From: an uncultured Lachnospiraceae bacterium
GTDB taxonomy: Bacteria > Bacillota > Clostridia > Lachnospirales > Lachnospiraceae
NCBI GenBank assembly: GCA_910585215.1
Contig: CAJUDQ010000001.1
Location: 216,818-271,166, forward strand
DNA: 54,349 nt
Reading direction: 5' to 3'
This document shows, piece after piece, positions 7,308-17,064 of this stretch (its first letter is position 1; every line of letters begins with the position of its first letter). The notes beneath the pieces were generated by a model. It saw nothing but the letters and a program-made list of their open reading frames with translations. It searched no databases and had not been told where the DNA came from. A program made the translations under genes and the position numbers.

Positions 7308-9077
7308 CTATTCAACATCCTGCAATGCTGCCAGATTTTCTTCTCCGGTTCTGATTTTAACCACACGCTCAACCCCATATACAAATATCTTTCCATCTCC
7401 GATATGTCCGGTATACAGTGTCTTTTTAGCAGCTTCAATCACATCATCCACAGGAATACTGCTGACTACTACCTCCACCTTTACCTTTGGCAGAAGCGTT
7501 GCATCTACTTCCACACCACGATACTTTTCACCAGAACCTTTTTCGATGCCACAGCCCATAACCTGTGTCACTGTCATACCTGTGACACCCAGATTGTTCA
7601 TTGCTTTTCTCAGTTTATCATAGCGGCTCAGCTTGGCGATAATAACCACTTTATAAATTCCAGAGGCTTCAATATCCGGCTGCTTTACCACAGAAACAGA
7701 AGCATTCCTCATAGCCGGAGAAGCTGTCACATAATCATCATTTCCAAGGTCTGTATTTTCATTAACTGCCATGGTCATTGTATTTGAAACATCCATAATG
7801 CTAAAGCCTGAATATGCAGATGCCAGACCGTGCTCCATAGTGTCAAGTCCGACGATTTCCTCTTCCTCACTCACTCGAAGACCAATTGTTTTTTTCAGAA
7901 CAGCAAATGCAATTGTAATTGTTACAACTGTCCATGCAATTGTTACAAACATACCTGTAAGCTGAAGTCCTAACTGCGAAAAACCTCCGCCATAAAACAA
8001 TCCTTCTTTAATTCCCGCCAGAGCAAAGCCTGGTGCCGATTTTGTAGCAAACAATCCTACTGCAATGGTTCCCCAAATGCCGTTAAACATATGTACTGCC
8101 ACTGCGCCAACAGGGTCATCCACATGCAGTTTATTATCTACAAACCATACCCCGAAAATAACCAGTACTCCTGAAACTGCACCGATAATACCTGCACCTG
8201 CACAGTCTGTCACATCACAAGGAGCTGTAATTGCTACCAGACCTGCAAGACTGGCATTCAGACACATCGAGACATCCGGTTTGCCATATTTTACCCAAGT
8301 AAATATCATGCATACAACGGTTGCTACTGCAGGTGCTACAGTTGTAGTAAGGAAAACACTTCCAAGTGTGGGAATGTCCGTTGCAGCTGCACCATTAAAA
8401 CCATACCACCCAAACCACAAAATAAATACACCCAATGCTCCAATTACCAGATTACAGCCCGGGAAAGCATTTACTTTTGTGATTTTTCCACTTTTATCCT
8501 TTGTAAATTTGCCAATACGCGGACCAAGCATCGCTGCACCAATCAGTGCACAAATACCACCTACCATATGAATACAGTTAGAACCTGCGTAATCATGAAA
8601 GCCCATTTCTGCCAGAAATCCCCCACCCCATGTCCAGTGTGCCTCTATCGGATAAATGATACCTGATATAATGGCAGAATACAGACAATAGGTTGAAAAT
8701 TTTGTTCTCTCTGCCATTGCACCAGATACAATTGTAGCAGTAGTGGCACAGAATACCAGATTAAACACAAATCCTGAAAAGCTGAAATTTGCATAATCTG
8801 TAAATACCCCAAAGCCCGGAGTGCCGATAATGCCCAGAATATCTTCTGTGCCGTCTGCTGCCGGAAGCATAAGGGATGCACCGATTAAAAACCACATGAC
8901 TGTACCGATACAAAAATCCATCAGATTTTTCATAATAATATTGCCGGAGTTTTTTGCTCTGGTAAAGCCTGCCTCCACCATTGCAAAGCCTGCCTGCATC
9001 CAGAATACAAATGCCGCACCAATCAGAAACCAGACTCCAAATATCTGTTCATTGACAAAACTTAATATTTCTTCCAT
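7308..9077 (-). CDS. amt: Ammonium transporter fused to a PII regulatory domain
   Basis: This is a 589-residue fusion. The first 430 or so residues form an Amt/Mep/Rh channel that moves ammonium across the membrane. It has about 11 hydrophobic helices, the N-terminal GFAMVEAGFTRAKN motif, and HWTWGGG and HMVGG segments around the pore. The last 110 or so residues are a GlnB/GlnK-type PII domain, with a T-loop containing GSGEKYRGVEV and the C-terminal ATP-site segment TGHIGDGKIFVY. In most bacteria AmtB and GlnK are separate and GlnK plugs the pore. The fusion makes that control intramolecular. I chose ATG 9077 (GGAGGC about 9 bases upstream). An in-frame start at 9182 would add 35 residues that do not look like Amt. 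Confidence 0.93.
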   Translation of the reverse strand: MEEILSFVNEQIFGVWFLIGAAFVFWMQAGFAMVEAGFTRAKNSGNIIMKNLMDFCIGTVMWFLIGASLMLPAADGTEDILGIIGTPGFGVFTDYANFSFSGFVFNLVFCATTATIVSGAMAERTKFSTYCLYSAIISGIIYPIEAHWTWGGGFLAEMGFHDYAGSNCIHMVGGICALIGAAMLGPRIGKFTKDKSGKITKVNAFPGCNLVIGALGVFILWFGWYGFNGAAATDIPTLGSVFLTTTVAPAVATVVCMIFTWVKYGKPDVSMCLNASLAGLVAITAPCDVTDCAGAGIIGAVSGVLVIFGVWFVDNKLHVDDPVGAVAVHMFNGIWGTIAVGLFATKSAPGFALAGIKEGLFYGGGFSQLGLQLTGMFVTIAWTVVTITIAFAVLKKTIGLRVSEEEEIVGLDTMEHGLASAYSGFSIMDVSNTMTMAVNENTDLGNDDYVTASPAMRNASVSVVKQPDIEASGIYKVVIIAKLSRYDKLRKAMNNLGVTGMTVTQVMGCGIEKGSGEKYRGVEVDATLLPKVKVEVVVSSIPVDDVIEAAKKTLYTGHIGDGKIFVYGVERVVKIRTGEENLAALQDVE

Positions 9078-9288
9078 AATGGTTGCCTCCTCTATAAAAA
9101 AGCATTTTATAAATTTTGAAAATCTCATTTTCTCTTCGCCATGTGATTCGCCGGCTGAACCATATGACATATTTACTGTCATCTGAATAAAGTGTCCGCA
9201 GAATTATAAATTTAGAAAAAATCTTTTCTGCACTTTCTTCAGCAATCGCGTGCATTGTCTGACATCAGAACCAAAAAACAGTTTCCTG

Positions 9289-9332
9289 AAAAAAACAGAA
9301 AAGGCGTCATGGAAATATCTTTCCATGACGCC
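9289..9332 (-). terminator. Strong hairpin plus U-tract in the amt leader
   Basis: A perfect 13-bp stem pairs 9303-9315 with 9320-9332, closing a 4-base loop. On the minus strand it is followed by TTTTCTGTTTTTTT. It lies about 13 bases downstream of the predicted transcription start for amt and 210 bases before the amt ATG. It may be an attenuator in the amt leader or the terminator of the ABC operon that ends at 9481. I saw no other terminator between 9481 and the promoter. Confidence 0.7.
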
Positions 9333-9351
9333 CTTGTCAATGCATACGTTC

Positions 9352-9392
9352 ATTATAATCTTAATTCTAAATTTGTCAATGTATTTTTGACA
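9352..9392 (-). promoter_or_regulatory. amt promoter with overlapping inverted repeat
   Basis: On the minus strand: -35 TTGACA (9374-9379), 16-bp spacer, -10 TATAAT (9352-9357). An inverted repeat TGTCAA-N7-TTGACA (9374-9392) overlaps the -35 and looks like an operator. The half-sites resemble GlnR/TnrA sites (TGTNA-N7-TNACA), but the spacing is two bases too long. The start would be near 9345, giving a leader of about 270 nt that includes the hairpin at 9303-9332. Confidence 0.7.
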
Positions 9393-9480
9393 CTTTTTTA
9401 TAGTTTGTTATATTTACACAAAATTTATAGAATTTTTTCTGTTTTTTTATGAATTACTTTGAAGTATATACAGACAGCGG

Positions 9481-10551
9481 TTAAAAATAATATGGCGGCA
9501 ACAGCAAAGAAACAAATTTAAGCTGCGGCACAATCGTATTCAAATTGATAAACACATGACAAAACAATAAAGAAGCCATTAAAAAAACGGGCACCGTTGC
9601 TTGAAATATTGTACGATTTCTGATAATTCTGCTTAAAATCAGGCAATACAAAGATACTAATATAATATAAAAAAACATATGCCCCCATCGTCCCATCATC
9701 CCCTGTGAAGTTTCCTGATACATCCCCGAAAAAACAAGACATACCATCCCTGTTATCCCTGTAAGAAAAACAGGAATCAGAATTTCAGCAAAACTCACAG
9801 TGATTGTCTGAACAGTAGTAAACCTTGCAAATGTTCCACACTCTCTGTCCTTATACAAAATCAGTGTTCCACACAGCCCTGAAAGGAAGATGAATACACC
9901 AATTACCCCATGAATCACAGGGGAAATATAGTCAAAAACATCCATCTCCATCTGATTGCTCTGTTTTTTCACACCACTGTATGCAACCGAAAAAGTACTT
10001 CCGTTTGTCCGGTTCTCCTCATAAAATCTGCGCAGGTCCTCTGCTATCTGCTGTTCATCAAATTCGTCAAAATATCCTGTTTCACAAGTATCATAAAAAA
10101 GAAGCGCGTAGGTATATTCCTGCATAACAAAAGAAAATACCAGTTCATTTGTGATTTTGGAAACAATGCTGTCCTCGGTAGAAATCACTTTTACACTGTC
10201 CTCAAGCTCCTGTTTGTCCACATCCTTTCCAAAGTCCTGCATAAATATATATCCCGCATAAATATCCGAAGTTCTGACGTCCTCTTTCATCTGCTCCTCA
10301 TTGTCATACTCCACAAATTTTACCAGCCCCTTGTGTCCAGTCATCAGCTCAAGAACTCTCTGAGACATATCTGAGCCTTCTTCTCTGTTTTCTTCATTCA
10401 TAACTCCGATACTTATATTTACTGAAAAATTAACTGCAATATGACGAATAAAAAATGTACTTCCCACTATGCCAAGAAGAATTACATACAGGGATATTTT
10501 TTTCATTTGACGCTTTAACAGCATAAACAGCCATACCATACCCTGTTTCAT
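9481..10551 (-). CDS. ABC-2 type transporter permease
   Basis: This 356-residue membrane protein has one N-terminal helix (about residues 19-36), a large extracytoplasmic domain of about 190 residues, and then five or so closely spaced helices. That is the ABC2_membrane_3 (YhgE/LnrM-like) layout. With the preceding permease and ATPase it should form a heteromeric exporter. Such trios often export or resist lipid-like or peptide antibiotics. Its start overlaps the upstream permease stop by 4 bases (ATGA), so the two are translationally coupled. The substrate is not visible from the sequence. Confidence 0.85.
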   Translation of the reverse strand: MKQGMVWLFMLLKRQMKKISLYVILLGIVGSTFFIRHIAVNFSVNISIGVMNEENREEGSDMSQRVLELMTGHKGLVKFVEYDNEEQMKEDVRTSDIYAGYIFMQDFGKDVDKQELEDSVKVISTEDSIVSKITNELVFSFVMQEYTYALLFYDTCETGYFDEFDEQQIAEDLRRFYEENRTNGSTFSVAYSGVKKQSNQMEMDVFDYISPVIHGVIGVFIFLSGLCGTLILYKDRECGTFARFTTVQTITVSFAEILIPVFLTGITGMVCLVFSGMYQETSQGMMGRWGHMFFYIILVSLYCLILSRIIRNRTIFQATVPVFLMASLLFCHVFINLNTIVPQLKFVSLLLPPYYF

Positions 10552-11879
10552 AATATTCTCCCTTCCGATACTCTTCGTTTAAACATTGTCTCATTTGCAT
10601 TTTTCTCCAAAAGTGCTGTAATCTCCATAAACAGAAGTGTAAAAGCCAGCAATACCACTATATTGCCAAAAGATACCTGTCCGGAAAAAGTGCCTGACAA
10701 CAGTTCTATCATATAATGTGCCGGCAGAAAGACCGAAATATTTTCCAGTACCTCTGGCAGAAGAATCTGTGGTATAAAACAGCCAGTTATAAATCCCTGA
10801 AGCAGAGAAGCCAGAAAAATCACCATTACCTGTGCCATCACATGTTCTGTAAACCTGCATATCATCAGCGCAAAGGCACATACTGTTATACATACAGGAA
10901 TCATAAGCACTGCGGTTCCCCAAATCTGGCCATAAGAAATCCTCTTTAAAACATTCGGCCACAACATTTTTGCCCCTGATATGACTCCACCCATGATAAA
11001 AATAAACAGCAGACAAATACAGACAGGAGCTGCAAGGGCGGCTGTTACCTGCTCATAATACCCTGTTCCTGCCATTTTAAGTCTTGCTGAAATATCTCTG
11101 CTGCCTCTTCCCATAAACCCAGTCAGCATAATCGAAAAAAACATGACAAACAGAACCAGACCACCACAGAGATAATATTCTGCAATAGAAAGCTCTCCTG
11201 TCACCACCACCTCTGTTTCCCGATAAATGTGATTTCTGTTTAACGCCGCAGTGATATATGCCATATTCAACCGATCAATCGCATCTCCCCGAAGAGGATA
11301 TTTGTGATAGGCATCATAAAAATCATACACGCTGTAAACAGCCGCCTGTGCAGAGCTTAACATATTTACCGCCGCATCTGCAAATTCCTTAAAGATTGCC
11401 GCCTCATAGCCTGAATTTTCAGGAAACAATATTTCAATTGGAATATTATCTCCATGCATAATTCCTGACACTGTCTTCTCCCGTATAATTACAAGCACGG
11501 CAATATCTCCATTTTTCAACAGCTCTGTTCCTTCTTCCTCTGTTACATACCGAATATCCAGTGCTGTACTGACACTGTCCATACTTTCAAGCATATTTTT
11601 TGCAAGTCTCATTGCCTTTGATTCATCCTGAACCACAAGCGCCGCCGATATTTTCCCGTTTTCCGTTTCACTCTTATCTGTAATCATATTATCCGGTGAT
11701 GTAATATCTTCCACAAGCTCCTTTACGCTGTCAATAGAGGTACCACTTAACAATTTATTTCCTGCCAGTGCAATTCCAAATACTACAAGTACCAGAACTG
11801 CTGCAAAAACAACAAGCTTTGGCAAAGCTCTGACATATCGTTTGCATTCCAGCCCTGCAAGTACTACAAATCGTTTCAT
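10548..11879 (-). CDS. ABC-2 type transporter permease
   Basis: This 443-residue permease has the same design as its downstream partner: one N-terminal helix (about residues 20-42), a soluble extracytoplasmic domain of about 185 residues, then about six helices. It overlaps the upstream ATPase gene by 4 bases and the downstream permease by 4 bases. The two permeases differ in sequence, so the transporter is probably heterodimeric. Export of a small hydrophobic compound or peptide is the usual role of the family. No regulator is adjacent. Confidence 0.85.
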   Translation of the reverse strand: MKRFVVLAGLECKRYVRALPKLVVFAAVLVLVVFGIALAGNKLLSGTSIDSVKELVEDITSPDNMITDKSETENGKISAALVVQDESKAMRLAKNMLESMDSVSTALDIRYVTEEEGTELLKNGDIAVLVIIREKTVSGIMHGDNIPIEILFPENSGYEAAIFKEFADAAVNMLSSAQAAVYSVYDFYDAYHKYPLRGDAIDRLNMAYITAALNRNHIYRETEVVVTGELSIAEYYLCGGLVLFVMFFSIMLTGFMGRGSRDISARLKMAGTGYYEQVTAALAAPVCICLLFIFIMGGVISGAKMLWPNVLKRISYGQIWGTAVLMIPVCITVCAFALMICRFTEHVMAQVMVIFLASLLQGFITGCFIPQILLPEVLENISVFLPAHYMIELLSGTFSGQVSFGNIVVLLAFTLLFMEITALLEKNANETMFKRRVSEGRIL

Positions 11880-12565
11880 ATCATCTCCTCCAACAGTCTG
11901 TCTCCTCGCAGCTCCTTTGAAGTTTCTTTTAATACACCCTGACTCATTACATAAATTTTGCTGCAGATGTTCAGCTCATCTTCATCATGTGTGGCAAGCA
12001 GTACTGTTCTCCCTCTCTTCAGATAGGTTTTTAGATATTCACGGATATCTTTTTTAGCTACAAGGTCAAGAGCAGCACTCGGCTCGTCAAGAATCAGCAC
12101 TTTCGGGTCTGCCCACATGGAAATTCCGATAGAAACTCTTTTTTTCATTCCGCCGGAAAGTTTTTTAACAGGCGTTTTTAACATTTTGTCAATTCCAAGC
12201 AGTTTTAAAAATCCGTCTCTCAATTCCTTTTCCATATCCAGAGGACTGTCACAATACCAGAGCTTGAGATTGTCCTTCACTGTAAGGTCCTGAATCAGAG
12301 GATTTTCCTGTGGGACATAGCCAATCATTCTGCCTGCTGCCTTCGTATCCCTGAAAATATCTATTCCGTTTACTTCTGCCCTTCCGTTGTCTGCTCTCTG
12401 CACTCCGGCCAGTATGGAAAGCAGTGTAGATTTGCCGGACCCGTTTAACCCTGCAATCGCTACACACTCTCCCTGTCTGGCGATAAAGGAGGCATTTATC
12501 AGAACCTTTTTCCGTCCATAACTTTTACAAACGCCCTCTACCTTTACAGAATATTCGTTATCCAT
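11876..12565 (-). CDS. ABC transporter ATP-binding protein
   Basis: This 229-residue ATPase energises the two permeases downstream. Walker A is GLNGSGKST (about residues 39-47), the Q-loop region has YVPQENPL, the signature is LSGGMKKR, Walker B is VLILDEPSAALD, and the switch histidine is in ATHDED. It is the first gene of the three-gene operon. It starts at ATG 12565 with AAGGAGA about 7 bases upstream. The Hpt gene terminator lies just before it, so it probably has its own promoter in 12566-12636. I could not pick one out clearly. Confidence 0.92.
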   Translation of the reverse strand: MDNEYSVKVEGVCKSYGRKKVLINASFIARQGECVAIAGLNGSGKSTLLSILAGVQRADNGRAEVNGIDIFRDTKAAGRMIGYVPQENPLIQDLTVKDNLKLWYCDSPLDMEKELRDGFLKLLGIDKMLKTPVKKLSGGMKKRVSIGISMWADPKVLILDEPSAALDLVAKKDIREYLKTYLKRGRTVLLATHDEDELNICSKIYVMSQGVLKETSKELRGDRLLEEMI

Positions 12566-12636
12566 TTGAATCTCCTTATTTGTTGCAAATTCTATTTATC
12601 CAAATTAGAATTTCTGTGAATTATATTGACTGCCTA

Positions 12637-12665
12637 AGAAAAGAAGTCTGGCAGAACCAGACTTC
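12637..12665 (-). terminator. Terminator after the Hpt gene
   Basis: A perfect 9-bp stem GAAGTCTGG/CCAGACTTC (12643-12651 with 12657-12665) has a 5-base loop and is followed on the minus strand by TTTTCTT. It separates the Hpt gene from the ABC exporter operon. Confidence 0.8.
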
Positions 12666-12676
12666 CAGTAGTTTCT

Positions 12677-13033
12677 TTATGATTCAATATGCTTTTCAAT
12701 ACAGCTTACGATTTCCGCCTGCACAGGTAAAATATTTTTCAGTATCTCTCTTGCCTCCTCCGGCTTATCCTCCCGCAAAAGGCTGACAATCTTTGAATAT
12801 CCCTCATATAGCGGAGTAATTGATAAATTTCCTGTAGCTCCCTTGATTGCATGTGTCTTTTCTATTACTTCCTGATAATCATTTGCATCAAAATCTGGGT
12901 CAACCAGAGATTTATTTATCATTTTTACAAATGACCCGAACATTCTTTCATAAAGAGAACTGTTTCCCATAAAACGCTTTAATCCCTCGTCAACATTTAC
13001 TCCTAATTCTTTCATTTCATCCAATAAACTCAT
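12677..13033 (-). CDS. Stand-alone Hpt phosphotransfer protein
   Basis: This 118-residue, four-helix histidine phosphotransfer protein relays phosphate between receiver domains of hybrid kinases and response regulators. The phosphorylatable residue is His61 in the motif THAIKGATGNL, matching the family pattern H-x-x-K-G. No kinase or regulator gene is adjacent. Possible partners in this window are the hybrid kinase at 35384-38056 (which carries its own Hpt) and the double-receiver protein at 38076-38882, but this is inference. It starts at ATG 13033 with AAGGAG 8 bases upstream and is monocistronic, with its own terminator. The 227 bases upstream (13034-13260) show nothing firm beyond a TATAAT near 13087. 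Confidence 0.88.
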   Translation of the reverse strand: MSLLDEMKELGVNVDEGLKRFMGNSSLYERMFGSFVKMINKSLVDPDFDANDYQEVIEKTHAIKGATGNLSITPLYEGYSKIVSLLREDKPEEAREILKNILPVQAEIVSCIEKHIES

Positions 13034-13260
13034 AACAACTACTCCTTTTTCTATCTGTTATTTTATGGCATTCCAACAATACATTATATAACCTGTATAG
13101 ATTACATCTCGTATCTGTCACCCTTATACTTAAAATAATATAGATATTATAACTCTTATTGTGAACTTATGCAAGGGAAATTCAAGAGAGAACCGGTAAA
13201 AATCCAAACTTTTTATTAAATTCCGGCAAGGATACTCCCACTTTTTTTAATAGCGTCAGT

Positions 13261-14154
13261 TCACTCATACATTTTCTCATTGCTGTATTTCTTCTTCTCT
13301 TCCGGATAAGAAAGATACTGAAATTCAGCTCTTTCCTCATATTCTTTACAGATTTTTTCACTGCTTTGTACATCTTTGTGTACCTGCTCTGTACATACAA
13401 ATAATTTCTTATCCACCTGTGCAGCAAGAAGCTTTTCATTTTCTCCTGAAGCATACCAGTTCCCATCCTTTAACACTACTTCAAGGACATCATCAAAGCA
13501 CACCTTATCTTCACAATCAGAAGAATATTTCTCTACCTTTAAATCATCCAGTTTATCCATCTCGATAGTAGGATAAATCCGATATGGACTGATTTCCACA
13601 TATCTTGTCATATCTCCCGCGCAAAACTGCTCAAATCTTTTGATAATCTCCTCGGCAATCACTGCAGGACTTGCATGAGTACTGTCAATGACAAGATTAT
13701 AATGATTCAAATCATAATAATTTACGCCATACAATTCCCTGTATCTCTCCTTCTCTAATGACTGTCTTTCATATAATGCCTTTATGGCAGCATCTGCATC
13801 CTGATAAGTTTCCGCCTTTCTCAATGAATCATGATATACCCTGTTTCCGGCCTCCTGCAAATCCACCATAAGAAAAACCTTAAAGCTGTCCGGAACAAAA
13901 TGCCACCCCATTCTTGAATCAAAAATTACATTGTCTTTCGTTTTTCCAAGAGCGATGGTTCTGTCATCAACCATTTTATCAATTGATTTATCAGTTTCAG
14001 CAATTTTATTCATTTCCACAATGGAAACATTTCTTTCGGCTGCAAGAGAACGAAAAATATCACCGGAAGAAATAATTTCAAATCCACGGGCAACCAGCTC
14101 TTTTCCAAGACTTGATTTGCCGCTTCCAAGATTTCCTGTTAAGCTTAAATTCAT
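13261..14154 (-). CDS. Cytidylate-kinase-like P-loop kinase with C-terminal extension
   Basis: This is a 297-residue protein. The first 180 residues look like a nucleotide kinase of the cytidylate/adenylate family: P-loop GNLGSGKSS (about residues 7-15), then GFEIISSGDIFR, a DSRMGWHF segment, a lid rich in Arg and Glu, and YNLVIDSTHASP. This resembles the archaeal-type CMP kinases often annotated (d)CMP kinase or AAA family ATPase in Clostridia. The remaining 115 residues contain PYRIYPT and VEVSPYRIYP-like strands followed by an acidic, lysine-rich tail, and I do not recognise them. It starts with GGAGGACAAAGTTC before the ATG. The substrate is unproven. Confidence 0.7.
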   Translation of the reverse strand: MNLSLTGNLGSGKSSLGKELVARGFEIISSGDIFRSLAAERNVSIVEMNKIAETDKSIDKMVDDRTIALGKTKDNVIFDSRMGWHFVPDSFKVFLMVDLQEAGNRVYHDSLRKAETYQDADAAIKALYERQSLEKERYRELYGVNYYDLNHYNLVIDSTHASPAVIAEEIIKRFEQFCAGDMTRYVEISPYRIYPTIEMDKLDDLKVEKYSSDCEDKVCFDDVLEVVLKDGNWYASGENEKLLAAQVDKKLFVCTEQVHKDVQSSEKICKEYEERAEFQYLSYPEEKKKYSNEKMYE

Positions 14155-14249
14155 GAACTTTGTCCTCCATAATTATACATTGTCTTATATTTTGTCTGTT
14201 TATATCTTCTATGCCCCGTATATTTTACCCACAAATAAAAAACATATAG

Positions 14250-15689
14250 TTACTGTCTTCGCCATGTCGCTGGTGTGAGCAGAAGCATCATCGGTATCAT
14301 TTCAAGTCTCCCCGCAAGCATATCAAACATCAGCACATATTTGGAAAGTATGGAAAATTCTGCATAATTTCCTGTTGGTCCCACCATTCCAAGTCCTGGA
14401 CCAATATCATTTAGGCATGCCGCTACCGCTGAAAAGCTGGTGGCAAAATCAAAATTATCCAGACTGACCAAAATAAGCGATACAATACCTATCAACAGAT
14501 AAACCAGCAAAAAGCCATTGGCTGACCTTAATATTTCATGTTCTACTGTTCTTTCATCCATTTTGATTTTTTTAATACTGTGTGGATGAAGCTGAAACGC
14601 CAGCTCTTTTTTCATCATTTTTATATAAAGAATAAATCTGGATACCTTGATTCCGCCACTTGTACTTCCTGCGCATGCTCCCAGAAACATCAACATAAGA
14701 AGCAGAGTCTGTGAAAAAAGAGGCCATGTACAATAGTCGGCTGTGGCAAATCCTGTGGTGGTTATAATCGTAGATACCTGAAATGCAGCATCCTTTAAAT
14801 TGACTGCCAGATTTCCGATATCCTTTGTAATATCAAGGGTGATAAGCGCCACGGCTGCAATATATATAATAAAATACCACCTTACTTCCTCCATTTTAAA
14901 GGCATCCTTAAATTTTTTCCCTATTAGAAGAAAGTAAAATTTGAAATTTATTCCAAAAAGAAACATAAAAATCGTAATGACTACCTGTATATATGTATTA
15001 TAACCGGTAATACTGTCAGACTTTACTGCAAACCCTCCGGTACCGGCAGTGGCAAGGCTGTCACAGACGGCATCAAATACCGGCATGCCGCCAAAAAGCA
15101 GAAGAATAATCTGCAGAATGGTAAGCCCCATATACATGGCATACAGCCAGGCAGCAGTCTTCTGGACCTTTGGAACAAGCTTGCCCACGGAAGGTCCTGT
15201 ACTTTCCGCTCTCATAAGATACATATTGCTTGCGCCAAGATATGGCAACAACGCCATAATAAATACAAGAACTCCCATTCCTCCTATCCAGTTTGTAAAA
15301 CATCTCCAAAACAATACACTGCGGGGAAGACTTTCCACATCGTTTAAAATGCTTGCCCCCGTTGTTGAAAAACCGGATACGGATTCAAATAACGCATTTG
15401 TAAAACTTGGAATACTGCCTGTAAGCATATAGGGAAGAGCACCGATAAGGCTGATAAACAGCCAGCTTAATGCTACAATTACCATGCCCTCTTTTGCATA
15501 AATTTTTTTATTTTCAGGCTTTTTTTTCGAGAGCAGCACTCCGACAAAAGCCAGTACCAGGCCACAGACAAGAAACCACAGACCGGCAGGCTCCTGATAA
15601 ATCACTGCCGTGATACATGGCAGTATCATAAAAACCGCTGAGAAATTAAAGATATGTCCCAGTATATAGATAATAATTGAATAATTCAT
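14250..15689 (-). CDS. trkH: TrkH/KtrB-family potassium uptake channel subunit
   Basis: This 479-residue integral membrane subunit of a Trk/Ktr potassium uptake system carries the four pore loops: SGFSTTGASI, TAGTGGFAVKS, STIITTTGFAT and CLNDIGPGLGMVG. Each contributes the selectivity glycine. The C-terminus is LLTPATWRR, as in other TrkH proteins. It follows trkA by 13 bases on the same strand, so the regulatory and channel subunits are co-transcribed. Uptake is driven by the membrane potential and gated by nucleotide binding to TrkA. Confidence 0.94.
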   Translation of the reverse strand: MNYSIIIYILGHIFNFSAVFMILPCITAVIYQEPAGLWFLVCGLVLAFVGVLLSKKKPENKKIYAKEGMVIVALSWLFISLIGALPYMLTGSIPSFTNALFESVSGFSTTGASILNDVESLPRSVLFWRCFTNWIGGMGVLVFIMALLPYLGASNMYLMRAESTGPSVGKLVPKVQKTAAWLYAMYMGLTILQIILLLFGGMPVFDAVCDSLATAGTGGFAVKSDSITGYNTYIQVVITIFMFLFGINFKFYFLLIGKKFKDAFKMEEVRWYFIIYIAAVALITLDITKDIGNLAVNLKDAAFQVSTIITTTGFATADYCTWPLFSQTLLLMLMFLGACAGSTSGGIKVSRFILYIKMMKKELAFQLHPHSIKKIKMDERTVEHEILRSANGFLLVYLLIGIVSLILVSLDNFDFATSFSAVAACLNDIGPGLGMVGPTGNYAEFSILSKYVLMFDMLAGRLEMIPMMLLLTPATWRRQ

Positions 15690-15702
15690 CTCTTTTTTCC
15701 TG

Positions 15703-17064
15703 CTATTTCTTTATAATATCATCAATACCATTCAACCCTTTTTGAGTTGTCACCACCACAATACTGTCCTCAGGACGAATATATTCCCTGCCGGAAGGCC
15801 TGATAACACGTCCGTTTCTATATATGCTGCACAGCAGAGTATTGCTTTTAATATTCAATTTACAAATTTCCTGATTTGCCACCTTTGCATTTGGTCCCAC
15901 AATAAATTCAAGAGCCTCTGCCTTTCCATCAATCAGGCGGTACAGCGCCTCTACATTACTGCTGTCATAAGAATTCTGCATGGAACGCACATAACGGGCA
16001 ATATACTCCGCGGTAATATCCTTTGGAGATACAATATTGCCCACGGGCATTTCATCAATTACCTCCATAAAGGAATCTCTTGTTATTTTTACCATTTTCT
16101 TTGCTTTTGATACTTTATTTACAAATAATGACAATAATACATTTTCTTCATCTGAATCTGTCAGTGCCACTACCGCATCCACTTCCTCAATATTTTCCTC
16201 CATCAGAAGGTCACGCTCTGTCACGTCACCATGTATAATCATTGCACCCGGAAGCAAGTCACTTAACTCCTCACATCTTTTCAGGCTGCGTTCTACAATT
16301 TTTACATTTACCTTTGATGCCAGAAGCTGCTTTGCCAGATAATAAGAAATAGTACTGCCGCCCGCCAGAATCACGCTGTGTATTTGTTTTGCCTTTACAC
16401 CAATCTGGTTTAAAAAACGGTTAATCTTGGAAATAGCTACTGTAACAGAAATATAATCTCCCGATTTTAATACAAAATCTCCTCCCGGTATAATTACCTC
16501 TTTTTCTCTCTGTACAATACAAATCAGCACATCGGGATTTACCTTGACAGCCATATCCTTAATACTGATATTGTCAAGTACAGAAACTTCCGGAATCTGT
16601 ATTTTTATAAGGCTCACTCTGCCTTTTGCAAAAGTATCCACCTCAAATGCAGACGGCACCTGTATCAGCCTTGATATCTCCGAAGCTGCTGCCAGTTCGG
16701 GATTAATGGACATGGACAAACCAAGTTCCTTACGAATATAGTTAATTTCCTGATAGTATTCAGGGTCCCGCACTCTTGCAATTGTCTGACAATTTCCTGT
16801 CTTTTTTGCAATCAGGCAGGTCAGCATATTAATTTCATCTCTGTCTGTCACTGCAATCAAAAGGTCTGCCTGACTGATGCCTGCCTCTTTCTGAACATGA
16901 TAACTGATACAATTTCCTTCCACTCCCATAACGTCAAATCTTGAAGAGACGGTTTGTACCACCTGCGGGTCTGTGTCAATTACCGATATTTCATGCCCCT
17001 CTGCATTGAGCTGCTCTGCAAGTGCACAGCCAACCTTGCCGCAGCCTGCAATTATGATATTCAT
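15703..17064 (-). CDS. trkA: TrkA, two-module RCK regulator of potassium uptake
   Basis: This 453-residue cytoplasmic subunit has two tandem RCK units. The first Rossmann fold has GCGKVG at residues 7-12 and an acidic ribose-binding residue in VIDTD. The second begins near residue 232 with VILAGGSTIS. Each is followed by an RCK_C domain. NAD(H) or ATP binding here gates TrkH. The gene leads the operon, starting at ATG 17064 with AGGAGAG upstream. I looked for a c-di-AMP riboswitch in the 125-nt leader and did not see one. Confidence 0.94.
   Translation of the reverse strand: MNIIIAGCGKVGCALAEQLNAEGHEISVIDTDPQVVQTVSSRFDVMGVEGNCISYHVQKEAGISQADLLIAVTDRDEINMLTCLIAKKTGNCQTIARVRDPEYYQEINYIRKELGLSMSINPELAAASEISRLIQVPSAFEVDTFAKGRVSLIKIQIPEVSVLDNISIKDMAVKVNPDVLICIVQREKEVIIPGGDFVLKSGDYISVTVAISKINRFLNQIGVKAKQIHSVILAGGSTISYYLAKQLLASKVNVKIVERSLKRCEELSDLLPGAMIIHGDVTERDLLMEENIEEVDAVVALTDSDEENVLLSLFVNKVSKAKKMVKITRDSFMEVIDEMPVGNIVSPKDITAEYIARYVRSMQNSYDSSNVEALYRLIDGKAEALEFIVGPNAKVANQEICKLNIKSNTLLCSIYRNGRVIRPSGREYIRPEDSIVVVTTQKGLNGIDDIIKK

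Noticed and set aside
9374..9392. GlnR/TnrA-type operator at the amt promoter
   Set aside because: The half-sites fit but the spacer is 9 rather than 7 bases, so I report only an unnamed inverted repeat.
13182..13466. Second minus-strand ORF overlapping the kinase 3' end
   Set aside because: It mostly overlaps the kinase gene in another frame, and I saw no ribosome binding site or family match.
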